Source: Arcuatula senhousia
Taxonomy: Eukaryota > Mollusca > Bivalvia > Mytilida > Mytilidae
DNA: 64,000 nucleotides
Reading direction: 5' to 3'
NCBI GenBank assembly: GCA_963971305.1
Contig: OZ020303.1
Coordinates: 45,806,106 to 45,870,105, forward strand
Of this stretch, positions 20,701 to 33,600 are shown piece after piece. The position numbers and the translations under genes are program-made. How positions within the stretch are numbered: the first letter of the stretch is position 1; each line of letters starts with the position of its first letter. The notes under the pieces are model-generated. The model was not told the DNA's origin. It did no database searches and saw nothing but the letters and a program-made list of their open reading frames with translations.

Positions 20701-23678
20701 GAGATAGTACACATTTGAAAATTTGGTAAAAATATGGGGCCAATTTCAGTACTTACTGAACATACTCCTTTGCCTGTGAAAAAGAAACATTTTGAAAAAA
20801 GTTTTTCCGTAATCAATACTTTCTGTTTTAGAGGTTTGGAGACGCACCCTACCATTAACGATGATCTTCCGGTCAGAATGTTGTCTTCACAAGTAGTTTT
20901 AAAGCCAAACGTTAAACAGTTCTATGAGCAGGGAGTTGTTTTCGACAATGATGAGGCTCTTGAAGTTGATGATGTTATATTTGCAACAGGTACTAGTATA
21001 TAGTAGCTCGTGTATGCGACTAAACGTTTTAAAATTCTAGTGAGTATATAAACTCGGTTGCCCTTTTGAAGAAATTTCACCCGCTAGAGATTAATGTTTT
21101 CCTGTACCTGCAAATAAAACAGAAGCGCATACGCAGTACCAGTAGTGATTACATTTTCGTTTCGATGTGATTTCAAGCTGCTGATTGCAGCCTAGATGTG
21201 CTATGCCGTGTAGTGTGATTCGTCGTATTGTTGCTGTTGGTATCGACCGATTTTGTCTGCGACATTTTGGACCCGTGTAACGGACTTCCGACATTTCTAG
21301 TCTTTGCTTCTATCAAACATAATAGAACAAAGGAATATTATGAGTATACAAGTAATATACAAATAAAAGACAATGAGATGTGGAATAAGTTTACCCGACA
21401 CGTTCCGCATAAACCAGTGATTTAATTTCACAATGGAAAGCAGCAGAATGAAAAACAAAAGAATAAAAAAAAGAAAAGATATGCATACATGTTTTAACAC
21501 ATTGTCTTGCAGGTTACGACTACAAGCTTCCATTCCTTGATGACGACATCATAAAGATACGAAACAACGATGTTCGTCTGTACAAGTACATGTTCCCGCC
21601 AAATCTTCAACATCCTACGCTAGCTGTAATTGGACTCGTCCAAATAATCGGTGCCGTGATTCCTGTTTCAGAAATTCAGTGTCGTTGGTTTACCCGTGTC
21701 TTGAAAGGTAATTCAGTTAAATGTATTGACGGGTTGACTGTATTCCACTCAGGCCCTCTGATATAAATCTCTGTTAGCGTAAACTACCATATATGTATCA
21801 GGGTTCCGGTTGATCTGAAAAGACTCGAAAAGATACGTGATTGTTTATACATTTTATAGGAAAAAGAAGGCTGTAAAAGTTTACGTGATATAAATTTTCA
21901 GAATATCTTTCCCTACGTTATCATGGTTTAAACACCTCGTTATTCCTTTTATGTCTTACAACCGTGTTGTGTTTTGTGTTACCGGTCCCAATGATTGCAA
22001 TGGTATATAGAAAGGATTCAACTTCGGCGCGCCATAAAACCTGGTATTACCCACCATTCTTGGGTAATGCCTGTACCACGCTTTAGTCGGGACCGTTGTG
22101 CAACCTTCAATTTCTCTGGTATACCGTTGTCGTTTTTGTCCTGGATATATATGATATTGATATTGAATTCGGTAGTCTTGTTATTACCTTTATACTAAAC
22201 CTTTTATTTTTTTTCTCATCATTGAATGAAGATGACTTGTAAAAATAATAAACCGTAGATAATAAAAGATAATAAATAAAATAACATATAATAAGATATT
22301 TTCCCATAATGCACTTGAAAAATCCCGTTTATAGCGACGGTTTTAGATTTAGTACCAGCATTATACATTTAGCAATAAAAAGCATCAAACAAAATGTCAA
22401 AGTCATTCAAGAGCATTTTCATTACTGCTTCCATTTTTCTGCAATGGGCTCCCACTTGACGGACTATTTTAGCTTAAGGCTCGTTAGAAAGAAGGTTAAC
22501 AGCAGTATTTATGAAAGCAAAATCTAAATGTATCAAATTAATGCTTTGAAATGTTGCAGGCAAATGTGAGCTGCCTTCTAGAGAAGTTATGGAGAAAGAC
22601 ATTCAAGAGAAAAGGAATAGAAATTCCGACTATATCCAAACACAGAGGCATACCATACAGGTGTGTTGTAATTACAAAATATCACCTGTGTTATTATACT
22701 ACAATTACAGTTGTCTAATTACATGTAATTAAAAGCAGGCATTGTCTGGCTGTAGCAAATTACAAAGAACCACGGCATGCATTAATAAAACGGTAAAGGT
22801 TTCGCTCCCAAATAACGTAAACTAATTTCATTTTTGACTTTCCCTTTTGGTATTTTACCAGGTGGGTTAAAATCTTTTGAGGTGCTTAATCATCATTACC
22901 CCACAAAATCAAAAATTTACGAATATTGTGATCACAATGGCATGACATTTAACATTAAATAATAAAATAATCTGGCAAAATTAGTCCGATTATCTATTGT
23001 TATAAATGCAATTCAACGTTTGATTTAATTAAAGGCCTAATTTAATGGGTTCGGTTGGTTAATCCTTTAATCTTGTAAAGAATTTAATTAATGAAATTTT
23101 CAAAACAATGTCATTAGAAAGTTAAATTTAGAAATATTGCAGATAGAATCTCGGATAAATTCAAGCAGTTTATAATTTTGAATTATTATAATTTATGCAA
23201 TAATGATTTTAAGCCTACAAATTCTTCAAAACGTTTTTTTTTTGGCACTATATAACTTGATCACCTCCTTATATGTCTAAGAACCCCTTCACTTTGAGCA
23301 TTTACTCCTCGTTCTCTTTTGTTTCAATTCTAGTCCTTTTATATCGAATTGATGGACGAAATAGCCTCCGAGATCGGCGCAAAGCCAAATCTGCTAAAGC
23401 TAATGTTCACAGACTCCGTCTTAGCCTTCCACTGTATGTTCAGTCCGTGTATTCCTGCACAGTTCCGCTTGGTTGGACCTGGAAAATGGGAAGGGGCTAG
23501 AGAATGCATCATCAATGCATGGAAGCGAAATCTTTCATCTGTGAAGAGTTCGTACCTGCATTGTAATCGATCTGAAAAGAAGCGGGAAACAGCAGGCTAC
23601 AATATCAAGACTATTCTTAAAGCTCTATGTTTTATAATGATTGCTATGTATTTGTATGTTACTTGGTTTAGTGTTTGA
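17779..23678 (+). CDS. FMO: Flavin-containing monooxygenase, complete in seven exons
   Basis: Exons joined by GT-AG borders in matching phase: 17779-18349, 18585-18640, 19071-19258, 20832-20989, 21513-21707, 22560-22660 and 23334-23678. They encode 537 aa, the usual FMO length. The start is the ATG at 17779, directly before the FAD-binding motif GAGCSG (residues 9-14). Other landmarks are [10 protein letters not shown], the FMO signature [11 protein letters not shown] (166-176), and the NADPH-binding [10 protein letters not shown] (from 191) split across exons 1 and 2. [10 protein letters not shown] opens exon 3 after the initial V. FATGY (322-326) spans exons 4 and 5, and GPGKWEGAR is in exon 7. 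The last ~20 residues are hydrophobic ([18 protein letters not shown]), the usual ER anchor. Family members oxygenate nucleophilic N or S atoms of small molecules using NADPH and O2. Which vertebrate FMO is closest cannot be told here. Introns carry repeats but all key motifs are intact. Confidence 0.95.
19341..19453. mobile_element. Near-perfect foldback hairpin in FMO intron 3
   Basis: A 54-nt arm (19341-19394) and its reverse complement (19401-19453) are separated by a 6-nt loop. They differ by two substitutions and one C insertion. The ends read GTCTCAGTAAAATC and GATTTTAATGAGAC. It has the structure of a small foldback element; the pre-mRNA would form a ~53-bp duplex. Confidence 0.9.
19900..20195. 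repeat. E-box-like degenerate palindromic repeat cluster in FMO intron 3
   Basis: Dense repeats of variants of TTCA-CNTG-AA: CACGTGAA, CATATGAA, CAGGTGAG, CATGTGAT, CATGTGAA and CACCTGAA follow each other every ~12-25 bp. Many are CANNTG hexamers. It looks like a degenerate simple repeat built on a self-complementary core; binding by bHLH factors is only a possibility. Confidence 0.65.
21373..21450 (+). repeat. Dispersed bivalve-type element, copy 2 (FMO intron 4)
   Basis: It shares GAGATGTGGAATAAGT, then CCGACAC and TTTCACAATGGA, with the copies at 4191 and 41152. It is shorter than copy 1. Confidence 0.6.
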
Positions 23679-23737
23679 GCAACTTTATATTACCCATATA
23701 CAAAGTTCTTGTTAGATGTGCGTTTTGTCTTAAACAG

Positions 23738-23743
23738 AATAAA
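23738..23743 (+). terminator. Polyadenylation signal of FMO
   Basis: AATAAA 60 bases after the FMO stop codon; first canonical signal downstream. Confidence 0.65.
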
Positions 23744-24643
23744 CTTTAGTAGTCATTAAATTTGTGTTTTCTTTTTGCAATGTGAAATGTTTTCTTCATT
23801 GTTTTACTTCTTTTCGCAAAGTGAAATGAGTTCTTCATCTGTTTCTGACATTAATTAGTAGTTTTATACTGTTTGAATACTAAAGCCGCCGAATGACAAG
23901 AGAACCAAACGAACAAGTTTATTTTTTTAGTCGTCAGGCAAGTGTTATTATACTAAAGTGAGCTGATACCTTTTTATGTTATGAATTTATATCTGCACAA
24001 GTAATGAAATGCACATATTAAAGAAAAACTGTATCGAATCTAAATATTGAAAGGAATAAATATTCTTGTTTGTAAATGGTTTCAAACTCATAAATTTAAA
24101 TTGAAAACAGTATGATTTACAATATTTATATATATGCTCCGTTACTTAATTGTACAGTTCGTCTGAATTTATAAAAGGCTCTATCGATTTTAATATGCAT
24201 TATCCATGTTAAGAAATTGAATTTTTAATATCATTAAATCTTTTAAAATACATATCAATAGGCGTCTGCATTTAATATGATAACGGGTATCAATTCAGTT
24301 TAATAAATGTATAATGCATTTCAAATTTACAATTTATTGAAATATATTCTCAAGAAAGAAGATTTTTTGGCGAGCGTTCAAAACTACCGAAAGTATGCTT
24401 AAGACATTCGGTCGAACGGAATCCATAATAATTTAGTAAAGCTGACTACCTGAGACATTTAAATTCGATTTAAGGCGTCCTTGGCAACCGGTGATCCATG
24501 CCTTGGCGAGTCGATTACAAACGTGTTGTTTAATGTGATAGTTTTTGACAATTTGTACATATCTTGGGCTCTTAGTTTGAATGGTGACACGGTAGCTATT
24601 TGACAATAATTTGACTCCGGATTTTAAGGGGTCAGCTGTCAGG
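23744..24643. other. Intergenic region between FMO and the NWD gene
   Basis: AT-rich sequence; nothing recognised. The promoter and any 5' UTR exon of the NWD gene should lie here, but I see no diagnostic motif. Confidence 0.5.
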
Positions 24644-27600
24644 ATGTCCAACAAAAGTGGAGGACATCTGCCGGTTCAGGAAATCTTATCTGGACAACTC
24701 GGAGGCTACGATATACCAACAATCCCCCCTAAAGTAGTCCGAGTTTACCTAGCCTCCACGGGACAAGGTATGTACTGTTTTATCATTATTATTTTACCCT
24801 GTCGCTTTAATATCAAACCATCTTTCATGATATTTCCGCTCTCTCTTAAACTAAGCATCGATCAGTTGGCTTTGACCAATGTCATATTAAAAATATTCAA
24901 TGATATTAAAGATAATAGATGAAAGATTTCATTCAGTAGACGGTTTTGTTTGATCTGGAAATGTCTCAGGTGTATAGAAATAGTAAGGCATTCAATTAGC
25001 AACAAAAGCTGGAATTTTGTATAGATTTTAGAGAAGATGCGTGTTTATTAAATTATTTTATGATACTTTCAATTATGATTAAATTTGTTTGTAGAAATCA
25101 GTGCTGACGTATAAACATTTGTCTCTAAAGATTGCCATGCAAGTTTTTATTCTGACATTTTCAATAACGAAGAATTGAAATTTCATAAGAAATTCGGAAT
25201 TGTATAAGTGCAGTGCAGTATACAGGTTGTGCATACAGGAGTCAGTGGATCAAGACATTTTAAATGGTGCTGGGTTGGGGGTGGGGTTACACGAATAGTG
25301 TAGAACGAAAGGGGTGATGGTCCAGACCAGTTTTGCAATCAAATCTGCACGAAGTTAATGAAAGGGGTTTCAATCCCCCAAAACCCGTCCTCTGGATCCG
25401 CCAATAGTATGCTGTTGCTCATTTCAATGTTTGTATGTGTTTCACGAAAAAAAGAGATTATAATGCCCCAACCTTTAAAAAGTCATGCAAGTGTTAAAGA
25501 AGATCTATTATTATATCTGTTGAAATTTATTTTTCGCATAAACTGACAACTTATGACCCAGGCTATATACAAGTACAAGCCGTAACAATAAAGTTAAGAA
25601 CCTTTATCAATTCACAGTTATCTTAACAAATTTGTGCTAATAAAACCATCCATTCAAACTTTAAATCAACAAATACAAGTATTTAAATAAACAATAGATC
25701 CCATTGAAAATTTGAGAACCCGAAATTAAAATTGAGAATTTAAAGATATATGTAAAATAAAAATCTAATGAAAGTAAAATAGAGAAAAGAATTTAAATAT
25801 CCAGTCTTTAGGTGTCAAAATTGTATATATTATTACATTATACTATTGTGGGCATTTTAGAGTGGTTTTTATACATAGCATTGAATTCTTTGAACCTATT
25901 GTAAAAATCTAATAAAGGTTTGGATAAGTATATTTATCTTAATTCTGGATATATGAAAAACAAATTAGAAGTTGAAAAAGCCCTTAAACTTTCACAAATG
26001 AGGAACACTTGATGGCACTCAAGACACATTCATTATGTTCAACAGTAGTGACTCTAAGTTCGAGGGACTCGGTTCAGTTAATGAATTTAAAACATGTCAA
26101 CATGCAGAAGAATTGGGATCCGGGATTTGGAACCCTTTTCCTAAAAAAAAACTCACTTTTTGTCCTCAGTCTTGACTTTTGATTTGGCTTTTGGCTTTGG
26201 ATTTGGCTTCGAACATTTTGACTTTGAGTACCTTTCATTCAATGCTTTTGGTTTTTGACTTTCCAATGTTTTGATTTTAATGCTGCTGCTGAAAGGTTGC
26301 TCCTTGATATATCGATATACAGTATAACCAAATTAACCGTTTATAAACCCGTTTTGGTACTTTTATTTTGACTGTATGTGGACGTCAAAATGTCTTTATC
26401 CTGAACCCGAATTACCAGTGGCATTTTCACTAACTCACATCAATAAATACTCCTGTGATGAACGGGCTGACATAAACAAGACCACGCCCATTCTATGTTC
26501 CAAATCAATTTCATGTTTAATGTCCTGGTTTAAAAAGAAAAGTAGAAATACAAGCAAAATCCTACTCTACTTACCCCATTCCGCCCCCAAAAGATTCACG
26601 ATGGCCTTATTTTTTACAAATTTGAAAACCGCTATTACTTTTTATTGGCAGATACAGTGACAGAACGGAACACACTGGTAAAGGAAGTCTACCCGGAACT
26701 TCGCGAATACTGCCGACAGAAATATGGCATCGAGTTTCAGGTATGGGATAAAAAGGGTATTTTATTGTACTTAACGTTTGAATGATATGTGATTTATATA
26801 AACCAAAATTATATAATGACTTCAGAATGAATTAAAGTTTATATTTAGATTGTAGAACACCCAGAGGAATATAAATCTAATACTTTTTCTTCCTCTGATC
26901 AATTCTTTAGCACCAGTCGTGAAGCATTACACGGGTAGATACAAGATAGAAAATTTCTGTAGGTGGATTACCAAAAATGTTCTAAAGCCCAGCTGTTAAA
27001 TTGGGCTAGGATGAATTTTACCAACAAATTGTCATTCAAACCATTAATATGTTGTGTACAAGTTACAATATTGTACATGTTGCAACATGTACAGATAAAT
27101 TGTACAAGTGAAGACAAAATATGACATGGTTGCCTTCCATCAAGTCCATGTAATCCCAAAGAAGGCATATAAGATTTTACACTTTTTGTTGAAATTCTTC
27201 ATGTCAATTTTTAGAAAAATTCACCTAGATATTAAATTTAAAGTTATTATTTAAATGCCAAACAAAAGCAATGAAAGTGATGTTGCTGAAATCAAGACAT
27301 CAAAGTCTGGGAACTTATATTGTCGTCATTGTGCAAATGGGAGTTCTTAAAACTTGTTGTATTTTATAAAGTTGATTGTGAACTTCATGAAGCATTTTTT
27401 CTTTAACATTCCATTCTCATTTATGATTACAAATAATAAGTTGTGTCGAATAATGTAGAGGGCATTCAATATTTTTCTTAACTTGTACAATTTATCTGTA
27501 CATGTTGCTACATGTACAAAGTTGCAACTTGTACACAACATATATACCAAAGCTTTTTTCGTGAAAATTTCAAAATTGTCAAAACTCTAAAGTTTTTTCA

Positions 27601-30600
27601 TACCAGACATAGGTTGGTCTAGGTTATGATTTAGTTTCCAGTTCGGCATATTTTGCTTTAATTGTTCAATTCTTTAAACATTCGTTTAGTGTTTGACATT
27701 TTCAATTATTTGGGGTAGAGCGCCTTTGGTGAGTCTTGAATAGACGAAACGCGATTCAGGCGTAGCAAAATTTATTATCTCGATCTTATTGTAATTTTGA
27801 TTCCTTGTATTGCTGATGGTCGAACACCATATGTTTGATTGAAGCTGAAAATGTTTTAAAAAATCACCAAACTTGTTGCCTAAACTTTATTCATAATTAA
27901 GCGAGTCCGGTTACCAATTATTTAAGCGAATTAAAGAAGTACATCAAGCTTGAACTGGATTTTCTTATTCTAACAGTACATTATTAGTATGGCTTCTTTC
28001 TTTAAGAAACACAAGTTTCTCCAGGAAAACTGAAATTAATTTGATTAGAACACAAAATGAAACCGATGTGAAATCTTTCAAGTGTCTATTGAAAATCAAT
28101 TAATGTTATTGGCACATTTGTAACTCATATCATATATCATTCATATCATTTAACAAAATATAACTTTATTATATTGATTGTGTAAATAGTAAAATATTGC
28201 TCAAACCTACATTCTGTTTACTTAGATGACAAGCATTATTGATTTTATGAAATCAATTATAAATAAAATCAAATTCTTTCGAAGTTAGGAAAGTACAGTA
28301 AAAAATACAACTTTGTAGTCGTTTAATAACCTTGACTGTCCAAATATATCCCACATCAACATAACATCTCGAAAATATGTTTTAAGAGTAAAATACCAAG
28401 TCTATTACTCAATAATTCAATTGATGGTTAAATACTTAAGAACGAAAGACTACAATGTAAAATTATTTGGTCTCCATATACATGATATATATAAGAAGGG
28501 TAAAGAGAACACGTTTCCACATACATGCATATATTTACGAATAAAACTATGTTAAAAGAGGGTTCGCATGATTTTGTTCAATCCATTTTTGCATATTTTT
28601 ATTGGATAATATAAACAATATTTCTAAGCCAAAAATGGAAATTGTTCACCGATCTCGACCTTATACACATGTATTTTATTCATTATTTCCACTATATTAA
28701 AGATTGAAATATCCTTTGTTATCTGAATCTTTTATTTTGATACTAATCCTAAAGCACGGTCTGTTTTTCTTAGATTGTTGACCTTGACTGGGGGATTCCA
28801 GCAGACAAAGTATTTCCAGATCACAGTCTGACGGACTTCAAACTCAGAGAGGTCCGACGTTGTCAGCGGTACACGGCTGGACCAACGTTTGTGGTGAGCT
28901 CTTGCTGTTATTTCTTTTGAAAATAAACCCAAGTTAGCAATGTTTAGAAGTTTAAGTTACCATTATATGAAAAATCATGTACAGTAATACACATGTCTCG
29001 TCTTAGCTATATATATATGATCAGTAGCGGATCCAGGGGGATGTCACCCGGTGCACGTGACACCCCCCTGAGGTTCACAAGTATGGTTTCACTGGCACAC
29101 TTTCTATATAAATCGGTCACACAAGTCAAGCTCCATGGCTAGCTACATGTAAATTGCTAAATAAACATGTCAAAGGTTAATTACAATGTACGCTTGTGAC
29201 AACACTCATTTTACCTTTTGATTAATTAAGTTCTTTTGATCAGTGTTTTGATAGATAACATTAAAAATCTACGTTTTCAATAATGACATAAAAGAATCTC
29301 TTCAAATTGTATAATTTGTAAAAATCCACATCTATATGATGAAATAACGGTCTATATGGTGTAATAACGGCGTAAAGTACTTGAAATGTTCTGCATAAAT
29401 TCTAATTTTTTTCCGAAATTATATTTGAGCCATGTTTATACTGTTCAGAAAGTTTATTAATTATAAATTCATTAGTTGCATTTATGCATAAAAGTTTTGA
29501 CGAAACCTTGCCCCTGAAACATTATATTCTTATTTGATGTTCACGGGAATAAAACGCAATGCGAGTCGATATTTTTGTTCAACCATCATCCGTCTATTAA
29601 TGACCCCATTGCGAATCTCCCCAGGGACCGACTTTCTGGTTGTCAAAAACCCGTTCAGTTTCAGCTGGCAAATGAGCCCACAGCAGCGCTATGTCTTGTC
29701 GGTAAATGTCCACTAAAAAGCGCTCAGAAACCTAACTGGGATGTGTGCACCAGGTTGTTAAATGTGATATGCAGCCCTGCATGTCATATTGAATACCGTC
29801 GACTCAAAAGGCTGTAATACGAAAACCTGACGGCTAACCATAGTGGTGCACCGTGTTGGGGAACATTTCTCGCACATTAAAGAACCCTGTTGCAGGTTTC
29901 GCTAATAGTAGGATATGTAGGATCCTCATACAGGAAGCTGAATTGCATGTTGATATTCATCAATCCTAAAATTTTCCAGAGGAAGTCGAAACTGTCTCCC
30001 TGATTGCCCTTGACTTCCTATTTCCTCCATCACCATTTCATGTTCATTGTGTCATCCCTGTCATGTCAAGTTAACTCACTGATATAGCCGCCGAAATCGT
30101 ACTTCTTGGGAGTTTTGAGAATTTCGCAACCTGCTTCAGTATAGACGAATGATAATTCTACCACCATAGAAAGATCTACAATGACATTTGATAGCCTCTT
30201 GAATACGTCTTTGCTTTTTCCTTGCTCTTTTTCCATATTGCCACTTTTAAAGCTTGGGTCATGACAATCCAACACACAGTTTGACATTTTTCCCGTTTAG
30301 GCTGAAAGGGGCCGCTTCGGAAATTGCACTTGCAACTGCACGAACTTAGATTATTAACTTACAAAAGAACTATATTACCGACTTTACAAAGGTAAAGTTC
30401 TATTTTGTTTAGTGCTAGACACGTTAGTTAATAGGGGAGATCGCCATCATAATAGAATGATTTTGTTTCTTAATCTTGAACTTTATGCCTTTTACGTCAT
30501 TTGGTGACACCCCCCCCTGACGAAATCCTGGATCCGCCCCTGATGATGTAGTATCCAACTTTTCCCGTATAAATTTTTGGTCTATAAGTTTTTTTTTGTC

Positions 30601-33600
30601 CATAGCCCAAATTGTCTTACGTTACATAAAAACGGGCAGATCTTTTTGTCTCCACCTTTCGGAATTTTGACATTCGGATGCCCCATTGGTACTTCTGCTT
30701 CTTTCTATTTAGTTTTCTTTGATTTCTTTCAGGCAATCATAGGACAAAAATATGGAAACAAAGTATTGCAGACTTCTATACCAGCGGAGGAATACGATCT
30801 TATTAGGATGGTTCTACACAAGCATAAAGGCAGGGAGACTCGTGCAGCCCCAATTCTAGATAAATGGTACATTAAGGACAACAACTCCATCGCCCCAGTT
30901 TATGTTCTTCAAGATGTCACCAATCTATTACCGGATGTTATGGCAGTAAGTGTCGTCTGCTTTTAAGTGCACGATGTTGCTTGTAAATATCAAATGCTAT
31001 ACAATGTGCAAGTTATTCTAAAAATATATTACATATCATGTCCACTTTATAGCATAATACATGTATCTATTCTTTTAAAATAAACGATCTGCAATCTTTT
31101 TCGATTCCAATGCATTTTCTACATTAATGATGTTTTACTTTTAAAAGGAGGACAATGAACTTCGACAACTTGCCATTAAGGAATGGAAGGAAAAGGAGAG
31201 TGAAATGAGGAGGCTGATGAGCAAAGGAGCAGAACTCTGTTATTTAGAGGGGCTAATTGATGCAGACACAAAACATAAATACACGATGTCGGGTGAGTTC
31301 TGATGAAGAAGCCTTATTTCAAAATTGTGGAGTAATCTCGTGCACGCAAAACTTTTTTTAAAGTGTAAAATGTCTTTGAAATTAATGCACGATCCGATAT
31401 CCTCATTTCCTCAAGTTTAACTATTTTGTAGTGTGAATAAATGTAGACAAACACAATTCAAGCACGTAGGCAGGCTTCTTCGAAGAGGTAACTTATCCTG
31501 AATACCATTTTAAATATTGACAATTCTATATTAAACACTGTGAATTTTAATTCAAATGTTGACTTTAACATGCTTTAAAGAAACATTTAGATCTGAAAGA
31601 TTTTGACTTTAAAACATCATTATGGGTTTTTCAAAAGTTGGAGTTGGATGATTCGTAACACCCTTATCACAATGTGTACGAATAAACAGGCACGTATACA
31701 TAGATGTATGTGGCTTTTCTAAAACATTTTAAAAACTTTTTCAGAATTTGAAAATCAGACACAGATTGGCATTGAAGAGAGCAATTGTCCATCCACTGTT
31801 GGTCTCGTTTTGCTCCGTAAAATTGTTGACTTAGGAAATTACATCGATGACCCAAAGGCCCAAACGTTTACAGAGATCTTATTCAACGACAAAACCGACC
31901 AGTTTGAACCTGACAGTGTTGCAAACCATCTCCTAAACAAAATGTCTAACAGACTGAAAAACCTGGTAACCGAACAGAATACAGCATCATTCGACGTGTT
32001 ATGGCGTTATGATGACGTCATAAGTCCGGAACTACACAAAGATTACTTACAATCTCTATGTAAAAATTTCAAAGAAAAGCTCATAAGCTTGATAGATAAA
32101 GAGGCACCAAAGGCTTTGGTGGACGTTGAACCAGAAATATTAGAAGAGACACTAACGCACGTGTTGAGATGTAGAGATTTGACTGAGGACTTTTGTGTAC
32201 GAAATAATGAGCTTGATCATTTAAAGAACTATGTCCAGAACCACTATAATAGTCCTTTGGTTGTCCATGGTGCAGTAGGCTCCGGTAAAAGCACTCTGCT
32301 GTCCAAGCTTTGTATGGAGGTTTGTAAATTATTATGACTAAAACAATTTTATATGATTTAAAGTTTTATGATGCCATTGGTCGTTTATATCTACATAGAA
32401 ATCAATCCCTTCTCTATAACGTTGGTATTATAGTGTTTTTGTCACGCCTGCGGCGAATAATCGCGGAAGGCGAGACATAGGTATTATTTTCCGGCTCTGG
32501 TGACGGCGAAGACGACGGCGTAAACTTTTTGAAAGATTTTTAAGGAAATTGAATTGCTTGAAAATTGTGATAGCTTTGATATTTGGTATACAAACGATTC
32601 GGGTTATGGTCTACGGAACTGGCCTCATGCAGTATGATCCTTAACCCATTAATAGGCTTCAACGTTAACGACTCTAGATCTGTGAACTTATAGAACATTT
32701 ATTGGGTCGTAAGACTTTTGTGGAAAATGAATTACTTAAAAAGTATAATAGCTAGGTATCTGATATTTTCAGTTGTAGTTGTGGCTATGGTCTACGTAAC
32801 TGTCAACAGGCCATGTGACCTTGACCCATTTTTAGCTCACCTGGACCGAAGGTCCATGTGAGCTATTACCATCACTTGGCGTCCGTCGTCGTCGTCGTCG
32901 TCGTCTGTCGTCGTCGTCGTCGTCGTCGTCGTCGTATGTTAACAATTTTCAAAAATCTTCTCCTCTGAAACTACTGAACAGAATTTAATGAAACTTGGTA
33001 TGAATGATCCTTAGGGTGTCCTGCACCAAACTTGTGTTTCGATTTTTGATCCGTCAAAAAACATGGCCACCGTTACTAAAAATAGAGCAGGGGGGTCAGA
33101 CTACTGTTTTTGGCTCGTAAATCAAAAAGTATAAGAGATAGATGAAATCTGATGCCACCCTACTGCTTCAGCATCAAAAGTTCTACAAAAGTCTCCATTT
33201 GGTCAAAGTTGTCAGATGATCCCTTATAGGGGTTACAGCCCCTTAAAGGTGAAAAATAGCGTTTTTGCATGTTTTTGGCCTATAGAATGAAAATTATTGT
33301 AGATAGAGAAAAGCTGCTGCTTGCTTAGATGTTCAGCTCATTTAGCTCTACAAAAGTCTCCATTGGGTCAAAGTTGTCAGATGACCCCTTATAGGGGTTA
33401 CAGCCCCTTAATGGCGAAAAATAGTGTTTTTTGCCTATAGAATGAAAACTATTGCAGATAGAGAAAAGCTGTTGCTTGCTTAAATGTTCAGCTCAATTAG
33501 CTTTACAAAAGTCTCCATAAGGTTAAAGTTGTCAGATGATCCCTTATAGGGGTTACAGCCCCTTAATGGTGAAAAATAGCATTTTGCATGTTTTTGGCCT

